A DNA stretch of 10,000 nucleotides from Chloroflexota bacterium (GTDB lineage: Bacteria > Chloroflexota > Anaerolineae > Anaerolineales > Villigracilaceae): contig JAIWOB010000024.1 of the NCBI GenBank assembly GCA_020217065.1, forward strand, positions 1-10,000. The letters are read 5' to 3'. The translations under genes and the position numbers were made by a program. Numbering within the stretch: position 1 is the stretch's first letter; every line of letters starts with the position of its first letter. The notes below the pieces were generated by a model. It did no database searches and was not told the DNA's origin. It saw nothing but the letters and a program-made list of their open reading frames with translations. Below are positions 1-5,186 of the stretch, one piece after another.

Positions 1-95
1 CGCTGCAAGACGGTGCGCAGGTCGAGGGCGGCGGCGACTTCGCGGCTGACGCTCATTAACAATTCTAGCAGGGGCTGGGAACGGTCTTGCGGCAT
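1..95 (-). CDS. Probable GAF-domain signalling protein, N-terminal fragment
   Basis: Only the first 31 codons lie in the window; the gene continues past the left edge. It starts at the ATG at 95-93. The visible protein begins MPQDRSQPLLELL and continues MSVSREVAAALDLRTVLQ. The pattern 'L(L/M)xVSRxVAxxLDLxxVLQ' is the usual helix leading into a GAF domain of bacterial sensor histidine kinases, diguanylate cyclases and PP2C-type phosphatases. The output domain cannot be seen, so the exact enzyme type is unknown. There is no Shine-Dalgarno sequence; instead an extended -10-like box (TGA-TTTAAT) ends six bases before the ATG. It is divergently arranged with the HAD phosphatase gene at 170. The call rests on this short N-terminal pattern and could be wrong in detail. 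Confidence 0.6.
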   Translation of the reverse strand, partial: MPQDRSQPLLELLMSVSREVAAALDLRTVLQ

Positions 96-101
96 ATACT
101 T

Positions 102-110
102 ATTAAATCA
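102..110 (-). promoter_or_regulatory. Extended -10 promoter of GAF gene (leaderless type)
   Basis: On the minus strand, TGA followed by TTTAAT (107-102) is separated from the ATG at 95 by exactly six bases (AAGTAT). A start six to seven bases after the hexamer would fall on or next to the A of the start codon, giving a leaderless mRNA. No clear -35 box is seen, as is common for TGn promoters. The hexamer is a weaker match to TATAAT than the boxes of HAD and OsmC. Confidence 0.4.
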
Positions 111-154
111 CATTTCGCTTTATTTTTATAGACCAATGCGGAAGCGCAGTCCTT

Positions 155-163
155 TGGTAGAAT
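155..163 (+). promoter_or_regulatory. Extended -10 promoter of HAD gene (leaderless type)
   Basis: TGG followed by TAGAAT (158-163) lies exactly six bases (CGCCTC) before the ATG at 170. There is no purine-rich ribosome binding site in that gap or just upstream. The geometry predicts transcription starting at or beside the start codon. This is inferred from sequence spacing only; no recognisable -35 element stands 16-18 bases upstream. Confidence 0.5.
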
Positions 164-169
164 CGCCTC

Positions 170-832
170 ATGACGCTTGACCTGAATCGCATTCAAGCCC
201 TTTGTTTTGACGTAGATGGAACTTTGAGCGACACCGACGACTTGTACGCGCAAAAGGCGGCGCGTTTTCTGCCTCGCTTTCTTTTCAAAAATCCTGAGCG
301 GACGGCGCGGCGTTTTGTGATGTGGATGGAAGCGCCCGGTAACGCCTTGCTGGGCGCCGCAGACGCCTTTGGCGTTGACGACGAAATATTTGCGCTCTTT
401 CGCTGGATTTCGCGCCGCCGCAAGTTTACCCCCAAAAAATTTCTACTCATCCCCGGCGTGGACGAAACGCTCAAACGGCTGCGCGGGCGTTATCCGCTGG
501 CGGTGGTCAGCGCCCGCGACGAAAACGGAACCATGTCTTTCCTCGAACAATTCGACCTGACCGGGTTGTTCGAGACGGTTATCACCGGGCTTTCGACCAG
601 ACGCGCCAAGCCTTACCCCGACCCAATTTTGCTTGCGGCGCGGAGGATGGGCGTCTGCCCCGAAGCCTGCCTGATGATTGGCGACACTAGCGTGGACATT
701 CGCGCCGGCAAGTCTGCCGGAGCGCAAACCGTGGGCGTGCTTTGCGGTTTTGGCGAAGAAGCCGAGTTGAAAAGAGCGGGCGCAGATTTAATCTTGACGG
801 ACACGACGAAATTGCTGGACGTTCTGAAATAA
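170..832 (+). CDS. HAD-superfamily hydrolase, phosphoglycolate phosphatase-like
   Basis: The 220-residue protein has all four HAD motifs in order. Motif I is FDVDGTLSDT, with nucleophile D14 and acid/base D16. Motif II is VVSAR, with S114. Motif III is the lysine in AKPYPDP, K147. Motif IV is GDTSVDI, with D172 and D176 for Mg2+. Residues of about 20-95 form a helical type-1 cap, so it belongs with the Gph/PpaX/beta-phosphoglucomutase group of cytoplasmic phosphatases acting on small phosphorylated molecules. Length is normal for the family. The KPxPxP signature and cap size fit phosphoglycolate phosphatase, but substrate cannot be read from sequence; pyrophosphatase or sugar-phosphate phosphatase are alternatives. 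The ATG at 170 puts motif I at the usual position, and it follows a -10 box by six bases without a ribosome binding site. It appears to be a single-gene unit. Confidence 0.88.
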   Translation: MTLDLNRIQALCFDVDGTLSDTDDLYAQKAARFLPRFLFKNPERTARRFVMWMEAPGNALLGAADAFGVDDEIFALFRWISRRRKFTPKKFLLIPGVDETLKRLRGRYPLAVVSARDENGTMSFLEQFDLTGLFETVITGLSTRRAKPYPDPILLAARRMGVCPEACLMIGDTSVDIRAGKSAGAQTVGVLCGFGEEAELKRAGADLILTDTTKLLDVLK

Positions 833-900
833 CCCCGCGCTTTTTGGAAAGAACGCAGGACGATGAGGAATTGAACAGTCAACGCGGCGGGGCGGTTTTT
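833..900 (+). terminator. Possible weak terminator after HAD gene
   Basis: CCCCGC directly after the stop codon (833-838) can pair with GCGGGG (887-892), and the right arm is followed shortly by TTTTT (896-900). The loop of about 48 bases is unusually long for an intrinsic terminator. The hairpin at 945-965 may be the true end of the transcript instead. Confidence 0.25.
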
Positions 901-986
901 CCCAGCCTTGATTAACGCGGACGGGAGGGAAGAAAACAAAAAAACAACCCCGCTGGCCGAGGCTGTTTTTTGTCCGGGGCTGGGAA
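899..986. repeat. Inverted repeat flanking the terminator
   Basis: TTCCCAGCC at 899-907 and GGCTGGGAA at 978-986 are perfect 9-base reverse complements. They enclose the terminator hairpin at 938-971, so the transcript from either strand could fold into a larger two-level stem. It could stabilise the 3' end or be chance in a short intergenic gap. Confidence 0.45.
938..971 (-). terminator. Rho-independent terminator of RRM gene, possibly bidirectional
   Basis: The sequence contains an A-run (938-944), a short stem (ACAACC 944-949 with GGCTGT 961-966) and a T-run (966-971). On the minus strand the stem pairs fully with one G-U wobble and is followed by a U-run, as expected for an intrinsic terminator about 30 bases beyond the RRM stop codon. 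On the plus strand the same stem has one A-C mismatch, so it may also stop HAD transcription, less efficiently. Confidence 0.6.
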
Positions 987-996
987 TAATTTTTCG

Positions 997-1299
997 CTAG
1001 AAACTCTGCCTGCCGCCGCCGCGATTTCGCTCGAAATTGCGGGGTTTGTCTTCGCGGGGTTTGGCGATGTTGACCGTCAACGTGCGACCCATGAATTCTT
1101 GTCCGTGGAACATGCTGATTGCCTTTTGGGCTTCTTCGGCGTTGGACATTTCCACAAATCCAAATCCTTTTGCGCGGCCCGTGGCGCGGTCCTTGATGAG
1201 CGCGGCGGATACGACGGTTCCAGCCTTGCTGAAGTGAGCTTTCAGCTCGTCTTCAGTCGTGGCGTAGGGCAGGTTGCCTACATATAACTTCTTGTCCAT
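997..1299 (-). CDS. RRM-domain RNA-binding protein with Gly/Arg-rich tail
   Basis: This 100-residue protein is almost entirely one RNA recognition motif. RNP2 is LYVGNL (residues 5-10) and RNP1 is KGFGFVEM (44-51), with the aromatic residues that stack on single-stranded RNA all present. The last 15 residues (NFERNRGGGRQSF) form a basic glycine/arginine tail. This is the classic layout of small bacterial RRM proteins such as cyanobacterial Rbp, many of which are cold-induced and thought to act as RNA chaperones. The specific RNA target cannot be inferred. The ATG at 1299 is preceded by GGAGAAGAG, a good ribosome binding site overlapping the region just before the start. A TATGAT box at 1349-1344 gives it its own promoter, 76 bases downstream of the membrane protein gene on the same strand. 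It ends at the terminator at 938-971. Confidence 0.93.
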   Translation of the reverse strand: MDKKLYVGNLPYATTEDELKAHFSKAGTVVSAALIKDRATGRAKGFGFVEMSNAEEAQKAISMFHGQEFMGRTLTVNIAKPREDKPRNFERNRGGGRQSF

Positions 1300-1349
1300 C
1301 TCTTCTCCAATGATACGTCCAGCCCGAACGATTGGGGAAGTTTATCATA
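1300..1349 (-). promoter_or_regulatory. Promoter and leader of the RRM gene
   Basis: On the minus strand a TATGAT -10-like hexamer (1349-1344) is followed by a leader of about 35-40 bases ending in the ribosome binding site GGAGAAGAG next to the ATG. No convincing -35 box is seen. I see no clear cold-shock box in the leader. Confidence 0.4.
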
Positions 1350-1375
1350 GATTAATAATTTGTGAGAGACGATTC

Positions 1376-1771
1376 CTACCAGCCGCGAACGCCTGGCAGC
1401 CGCGCCACCCCGATATAGACGATGATGAGCGTGTCGAGAACGATGAAAAGAGAATTGCGGAAGCGTTTTTTATCTTCCGCGTTTTTCCACAAAACGTGCA
1501 AGTGAGCGACGACCGCCGCGATAATCATTGTGACTGTGTGTTCAATGCGGTACATCGGGAAGCCGCCAAGCGCGCCGCCCCAAATGAGCAGGATAAGACC
1601 AAGCAGCGCCTGCAAATCCATCAAGCCGCTGAAACTTGCGGCGAGGATGCGGTCCAGGCGTTGAAAATTCCCGCCGCGCAGCCAGCCCCACGCAAATTTG
1701 AGGACGGCTGCCAGGGCGACAATCAAAATCAACCAGCGCAAGTGGGAATGGGTGAGCAGCAGGAAGGACAT
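1376..1771 (-). CDS. Four-helix integral membrane protein, HSxLRW type
   Basis: The 131-residue protein is very hydrophobic, with four likely membrane helices near residues 11-30, 46-66, 78-96 and 107-124. It opens with a short 'HSHLRW' element just before helix 1, and has further histidines at H78, H90 and H92 in and around helix 3. This matches a widespread family of small inner-membrane proteins (typically HSGLRW at the N-terminus) that databases often label 'cytochrome b' or hypothetical. Conserved histidines near helix ends would suit haem binding, but that is inference and no biochemical role is known to me. The ATG at 1771 is preceded by GGAG on the minus strand. A TATAAT box stands 38-44 bases upstream. 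The gene is divergent from the enoyl-CoA hydratase gene and could be read through into the RRM gene. Confidence 0.75.
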   Translation of the reverse strand: MSFLLLTHSHLRWLILIVALAAVLKFAWGWLRGGNFQRLDRILAASFSGLMDLQALLGLILLIWGGALGGFPMYRIEHTVTMIIAAVVAHLHVLWKNAEDKKRFRNSLFIVLDTLIIVYIGVARLPGVRGW

Positions 1772-1809
1772 GATTTTTCTCCGTTTTTTTATGTTTCGAG
1801 GATGCCTAC

Positions 1810-1841
1810 ATTATACAGCAGAGCCTTTCCTACTTTATAAT
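1810..1841. promoter_or_regulatory. Divergent promoter pair: membrane protein / enoyl-CoA hydratase
   Basis: Two perfect TATAAT boxes face away from each other: one on the minus strand at 1815-1810, serving the membrane protein, and one on the plus strand at 1836-1841, serving the hydratase gene. They predict leaders of about 30-35 bases for both genes, each with a Shine-Dalgarno site. The two -10 boxes are only 20 bases apart, so RNA polymerase binding at one would probably block the other. Clear -35 boxes are not seen. Confidence 0.55.
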
Positions 1842-1881
1842 TCGCAAAACTGGTTTTCAATCATTCAGATTCGGAGGAAAC

Positions 1882-2655
1882 ATGACCTACTCAACGGTTC
1901 TGACGGAAATTCGCGGACGGGTGGGCGTCGTCACCCTGAACCGCCCCCAGGCGATGAACGCCTTCAACAACCTGATGCTCGGCGAACTGTTCGACGCTCT
2001 TGAGGCGTTTGACCGCGACGACAACGTTGGGGCGATGGTGGTGACCGGCGGCGAAAAAGCCTTCGCCGCCGGGGCGGACATTAAGGAGATGGCGGAGTCT
2101 TCGCCCTTTGGCATGATTAAACAGGGACGGGTGGAAAAGTGGGACCGCATTCGCGCCATCAAGAAAGTCGTCATTGCGGCTGTTTCCGGCTGGGCGTTGG
2201 GCGGCGGATGCGAACTCGCGCTCTCCTGCGACATGATTATCGCTTCGGAATCCGCCAAGTTTGGTCAGCCTGAAGTGACCATTGGCATTATCCCTGGCGC
2301 GGGCGGCACGCAGCGGCTTGCCCGTTTGCTTGGCAAACAACTCGCCATGGAGATGGTTATCAATAACCGCACCCTCACCGCCGCCGAAGCCCTCCACTTT
2401 GGGATGGTCAACCGCGTTGTTCCTGTGGAGGGCTATCTGGACGCCGCCGTCGCCTTTGCGGAGGAAATCGCTTCGCGCGCGCCGCTGGCGGTGCGTATGG
2501 CGAAGGATTCGGTCAACGCCGCCTTCGAGACCACGTTGACCGAAGGGCTGCGAGCCGAAAAGCGCAATTTCTATCCGCTTTTTTCCACCGAAGACCAAAA
2601 GGAAGGGATGAGAGCCTTTATCGAAAAACGCAAGCCGAATTGGAAAGGGCGGTAA
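1882..2655 (+). CDS. Enoyl-CoA hydratase/isomerase (crotonase family)
   Basis: The 257-residue protein is a full-length crotonase-fold enzyme, which adds water across the double bond of trans-2-enoyl-CoA in fatty-acid or amino-acid breakdown. The signature region is clear: AFAAGADIKEM (about 60-70) supplies one oxyanion-hole amide near A65. VSGWALGGGCELALSCD (101-117) supplies the other at G108 and the first catalytic glutamate, E111. FGQPEVTIGIIPGAGGTQRL (127-146) supplies the second catalytic glutamate, E131. Having both glutamates favours a true hydratase over isomerase or dehydratase relatives; chain length preference (short-chain Crt type or broader) cannot be told. The C-terminus ends in the usual trimer-forming helices. 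The ATG at 1882 follows GGAGG (1873-1877) at normal spacing. It is a single-gene unit with no other beta-oxidation gene beside it. Confidence 0.93.
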   Translation: MTYSTVLTEIRGRVGVVTLNRPQAMNAFNNLMLGELFDALEAFDRDDNVGAMVVTGGEKAFAAGADIKEMAESSPFGMIKQGRVEKWDRIRAIKKVVIAAVSGWALGGGCELALSCDMIIASESAKFGQPEVTIGIIPGAGGTQRLARLLGKQLAMEMVINNRTLTAAEALHFGMVNRVVPVEGYLDAAVAFAEEIASRAPLAVRMAKDSVNAAFETTLTEGLRAEKRNFYPLFSTEDQKEGMRAFIEKRKPNWKGR

Positions 2656-2658
2656 AAC

Positions 2659-2700
2659 AAGTCCCGAAGGCGCAAACCTTCGGGACTTGGCTTTATTTTT
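2659..2700 (+). terminator. Strong intrinsic terminator, bidirectional
   Basis: A perfect 12-bp stem (2659-2670 with 2677-2688; left arm AAGTCCCGAAGG) encloses a six-base loop (CGCAAA) and is followed by GGCTTTATTTTT. It sits three bases after the hydratase stop codon. On the minus strand the same stem is followed by GTTTTA, so it probably also ends the convergent zinc-ribbon gene, whose stop codon lies at 2693-2695. Confidence 0.92.
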
Positions 2701-3736
2701 CCACGCTCATCACGCCGCCTACGGCGTTCATCGTCAAAGTCCAGACGCTTCCCGCCTCAAATTGCTGAAACTCGCCGACCGAACTGGGCGCGTAAAGTTT
2801 TTCTCCTTCTGAAGTGCTGAAGGTAACGCTCATCAATTTGACGGTTTTCTCCACCCGCTGGTCGCTGGAGACGCTTGGCTCTTGATAAACGGGAAAATTG
2901 TCGCTGCCGCTCATCTCATACGTCTGCACTGTCGTCCATTCATCCACTGTGTAATCGCAAAAGCGCTCGCTTTCGGTGCGGCATTCCTGCACGATTTCCG
3001 CGAAACCGTTTCCCTGGTCAACAGTTTTTTCCTCGCAGATTTCCCGGCTCTCTGTGCGGCAGGAGACGTTGTAGGCGTCCGCAGGCGGATTGCCGCTTTT
3101 GTCGGAATAATTCACCGCGCGGATTTCTTGAACCGCCGTTTCGGTCTGCCATTCCAGGTCTGTCACCGTTCCTTTGACGGATTTGGAAGGGATAAGGAAG
3201 ACCGCCGCAAAAGCGATACAGCAAAGAATGAAAAACGCGCCAATGCCGCCCCATAGCAGCCAATTGACTTTTTTCGGCGCGGAAGGGGCCGGCGGCGCTT
3301 GAAAAGCCTGAAGGTTCGGCGCTTCCTGTTTCAACGCCGCGCCGCATTGCTTACAGGTTCGCGCCGCGCCCTCGTTTTCAGTTCCACAGTTGCCGCAGAC
3401 CAGCGTTTTTGGCGGGGGCGGCGCGGCTTGCAAGACGCGCCCCGCCTGACGCGCCCTGCCTTCTTTCAAGTCGCCGCCGCATTGCGAACAGGTCGTCGCC
3501 GTCGCCGGATTGCGCGTTCCGCAAAATCCGCAGTGAATATCGGCGCCGGCCTTGGCGGCTTCCAGCGCTTTTTCGTCGGCGATAATTTTCTCGTCCGCCG
3601 CCCGCTGGAATTGGACGTTTTCCGGCTGGGTTGCGCCGCAGCTGCCGCAGGTCTTCCGCGAACCTTTGTTGCGCGTTTCACAGTTGGGGCAAACCCATTC
3701 GAGTTCTACAAATTTTCTGCCTTCTCTTTTTTCCAT
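2693..3736 (-). CDS. Three-zinc-ribbon single-pass membrane protein
   Basis: The start is the ATG at 3736 (protein MEKREGRKFV), because AAGGAGC lies just before it; longer in-frame extension upstream has no such site. The 347-residue protein has three treble-clef-like zinc ribbons: C16/C19/C30/C33, C69/C72/C83/C86 and C114/C117/C128/C131, each CxxC-x10-CxxC. A proline-rich linker follows, then one membrane helix (about 157-183), then about 165 residues probably outside the membrane. That outer part carries a duplicated motif, CRTESREIC (226-234) and CRTESERFC (252-260), giving four cysteines that could form disulfides. It lacks catalytic motifs I recognise. Zinc ribbons of this kind often hold a protein or nucleic acid partner inside the cell, so a structural or scaffolding envelope role is plausible but unproven. 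It may be co-transcribed with the OsmC-like gene 76 bases upstream, and ends at the hairpin at 2659-2688. Confidence 0.8.
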   Translation of the reverse strand: MEKREGRKFVELEWVCPNCETRNKGSRKTCGSCGATQPENVQFQRAADEKIIADEKALEAAKAGADIHCGFCGTRNPATATTCSQCGGDLKEGRARQAGRVLQAAPPPPKTLVCGNCGTENEGAARTCKQCGAALKQEAPNLQAFQAPPAPSAPKKVNWLLWGGIGAFFILCCIAFAAVFLIPSKSVKGTVTDLEWQTETAVQEIRAVNYSDKSGNPPADAYNVSCRTESREICEEKTVDQGNGFAEIVQECRTESERFCDYTVDEWTTVQTYEMSGSDNFPVYQEPSVSSDQRVEKTVKLMSVTFSTSEGEKLYAPSSVGEFQQFEAGSVWTLTMNAVGGVMSVEK

Positions 3737-3812
3737 GACTTTGCTCCTTGAACGCATTCGCCAAAGCGGTTCGCGAGTCGCCAACTATCAATGGGTTGCG
3801 GAGACTTTTAAG

Positions 3813-4214
3813 TCACGCCTCCAGCGTTTCGTAATCGTAGGTGATTTCCAGCGCGTCGCGCAGGGTGACGTAGACCGAGCAGTACTTTTCCTGGCTGAGC
3901 AAAATCGCCTTGTTGAGTTTTTCGGGGTCAATGCCCTTGCCCACCGCCGTATAGCGCAGATGAATTTTCCTGAAACGCCAGGGCGGGTCGTCGTCTTGCG
4001 TGGCGGCGGCGGAGACTCTCAACTCGCGTAAGTCCAGTTTTTGCTTTTTGAGAATGCTCACCACGTCGTGAGAGGAACAGCCAGCCAGCGCCATCGGCAG
4101 CAAGTCGGATGCGCTCACTCCCTTTGGTTTCATCGCGACCTTGAAGCCGTCGTGGTCGTATAGGGCGAATTCCTCTTCGGGATTCCAATTGAGATGTACG
4201 GTTTTGGTTGCCAT
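3813..4214 (-). CDS. OsmC/YhfA-like family protein
   Basis: The 133-residue protein shows the two conserved cysteines of the OsmC fold: C46 in LAGCSSHDVVSILKK and C112 in SQEKYCSVYVTLRD. The GVSASDLLPMALAGC segment is the typical stretch leading to the first cysteine. Family members are dimeric thiol-dependent peroxidases that reduce organic hydroperoxides; short members of about 135 residues such as E. coli YhfA are less well characterised, and this protein has their length. Peroxidase activity is therefore likely but not certain. The ATG at 4214 is chosen over the TTG six bases upstream because an extended -10 box (TGC-TATACT) ends exactly six bases before this ATG and there is no Shine-Dalgarno site, suggesting a leaderless mRNA. 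It is divergent from the lipoprotein gene and may lead into the zinc-ribbon gene. Confidence 0.88.
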   Translation of the reverse strand: MATKTVHLNWNPEEEFALYDHDGFKVAMKPKGVSASDLLPMALAGCSSHDVVSILKKQKLDLRELRVSAAATQDDDPPWRFRKIHLRYTAVGKGIDPEKLNKAILLSQEKYCSVYVTLRDALEITYDYETLEA

Positions 4215-4220
4215 GCCCAA

Positions 4221-4229
4221 AGTATAGCA
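4221..4229 (-). promoter_or_regulatory. Extended -10 promoter of OsmC-like gene (leaderless type)
   Basis: On the minus strand TGC is followed by TATACT (4226-4221), then six bases (TTGGGC), then the ATG. This is the clearest of the three leaderless-type promoters in the window. The expected start of transcription is at or next to the A of the ATG. Confidence 0.6.
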
Positions 4230-4264
4230 TAAGCCGTTTTTGCAACTCCCCCGCCGTCGGAACG

Positions 4265-4281
4265 TATATTTGCCGAAGGAG
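4265..4281 (+). promoter_or_regulatory. -10 box and ribosome binding site of lipoprotein gene
   Basis: TATATT (4265-4270) is a likely -10 box, with TTGCAA (4240-4245) upstream at a rather long 19-base spacing as a possible -35. AAGGAG (4276-4281) lies eight bases before the ATG at 4290. If the -10 is right, the mRNA would begin almost at the ribosome binding site, giving a leader of only about 13 bases. Confidence 0.4.
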
Positions 4282-4289
4282 AATTAAAT

Positions 4290-5138
4290 ATGAACGCGAA
4301 AATTATCCCGCTTTTTCTGGCTTTGTCTCTGTCCGCCTTGGCTTGCGGATTTACCGTCAACCTGCCCGAGTCGCCCAAGCCCAGCCCGGAGACGACGGAT
4401 GAAATTTCCGTCCCGCTCCCCGACGCTGAAGACGTCGCCCTTAAGTTGTCTTTTGGAGCGGGAGAATTGAAACTCGCGCCCGGCGCGAAAAAACTGGTCG
4501 AAGGGACAGCCACGTACAATTATTCCGAATTTAAACCTGTCGTCAAGACGGATGAGGGCGACGTGAATATCCGCGTGGGCGACAAGGAATTCAACAGCCT
4601 TCCCGCGTTGAAAGATTTGAAAAACGAATGGGATTTCAAACTGGGCGATACGCCCATGGAGTTGACCGTCGAATCCGGCGCGTATAAGGGCGATTTCGAG
4701 TTGGGCGGACTCTCGTTGGAAAGCCTCGTCATCCGCGACGGTGCGGCGGATGTGGAACTGGCTTTTTCCGAACCCAATCCGGTCGAGATGTCCGTCTTCC
4801 GCTATGAAACCGGCGCCTCGGACATTAAGATGACCGCGCTCGCCAACGCCAATTTCAGCATTTTCGATTTTTCCGGCGGGGCGGGGAATTACATTTTTGA
4901 TTTTTCCGGCGCCCTCCAGCGCGACGCCTCCGTCAAGATTGCCAGCGGATTTAGCAACATTATCATCAGCGTCCCCGAAGGCGTAGACGCCGTTGTCACG
5001 GTGGAGGGAGGCGCTTCAAACGTCAACGCCGGTTCAACGTGGAGCAAAAGCGGAGATATATATAAACAAAAAGGAGAAGGACCCACGCTGACTTTCGTCG
5101 TCGAGATTGGCGCAGGCAACTTGACGTTGACGAAGTAA
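4290..5138 (+). CDS. Toast-rack family lipoprotein
   Basis: The 282-residue protein begins with a short signal peptide (MNAKIIPLFLALSLSALAC) whose lipobox-like end, SALAC, places lipidation at C19; alanine at -3 is less usual than leucine, so the site is probable rather than sure. A short Pro/Ser-rich linker follows (about 25-45). Residues of about 50-100 read LKLSFGAGELKLAPGAKKL followed by VEGTATYNYSEFKPVV, the hallmark of the N-terminal toast-rack (DUF2154-type) domain. The rest is made of alternating short beta strands with repeated 'GA(S)(G/D)' turns (FSGGAGNY, EGGASNVN, EIGAGNLTL), matching the right-handed beta structure of LiaF-like C-terminal/adhesin-like domains. In Firmicutes LiaF modulates envelope-stress signalling, but here there is no kinase or regulator beside it, so the job is unknown. 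It is probably an anchored extracellular protein. It is a single-gene unit ending at the hairpin at 5154-5186. Confidence 0.82.
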   Translation: MNAKIIPLFLALSLSALACGFTVNLPESPKPSPETTDEISVPLPDAEDVALKLSFGAGELKLAPGAKKLVEGTATYNYSEFKPVVKTDEGDVNIRVGDKEFNSLPALKDLKNEWDFKLGDTPMELTVESGAYKGDFELGGLSLESLVIRDGAADVELAFSEPNPVEMSVFRYETGASDIKMTALANANFSIFDFSGGAGNYIFDFSGALQRDASVKIASGFSNIIISVPEGVDAVVTVEGGASNVNAGSTWSKSGDIYKQKGEGPTLTFVVEIGAGNLTLTK

Positions 5139-5153
5139 AGATTTTCGCCTCAG

Positions 5154-5186
5154 AAAACTGACGACGGAAGCGGCGTCAGTTTTTTT
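5154..5186. terminator. Bidirectional terminator between lipoprotein and amidase genes
   Basis: A perfect 10-bp stem (AAAACTGACG at 5154-5163 with CGTCAGTTTT at 5174-5183) has a ten-base loop and continues with TTT on the plus strand. The minus strand reads into UUUU at the end of its stem. The amidase stop codon (5176-5178) lies inside the right arm, so the terminator overlaps the end of that coding region. Confidence 0.85.

Noticed and set aside
1274..1840. Plus-strand open frame of 188 codons across the membrane protein gene
   Set aside because: It overlaps the minus-strand four-helix protein and the start of the RRM gene, has a Gln/Asn/Pro-rich product with no domain, and no ribosome binding site.
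1891..2598. Open frame of 235 codons antisense to the enoyl-CoA hydratase
   Set aside because: The hydratase is certain from its catalytic motifs, and the antisense product is compositionally odd with no family features.
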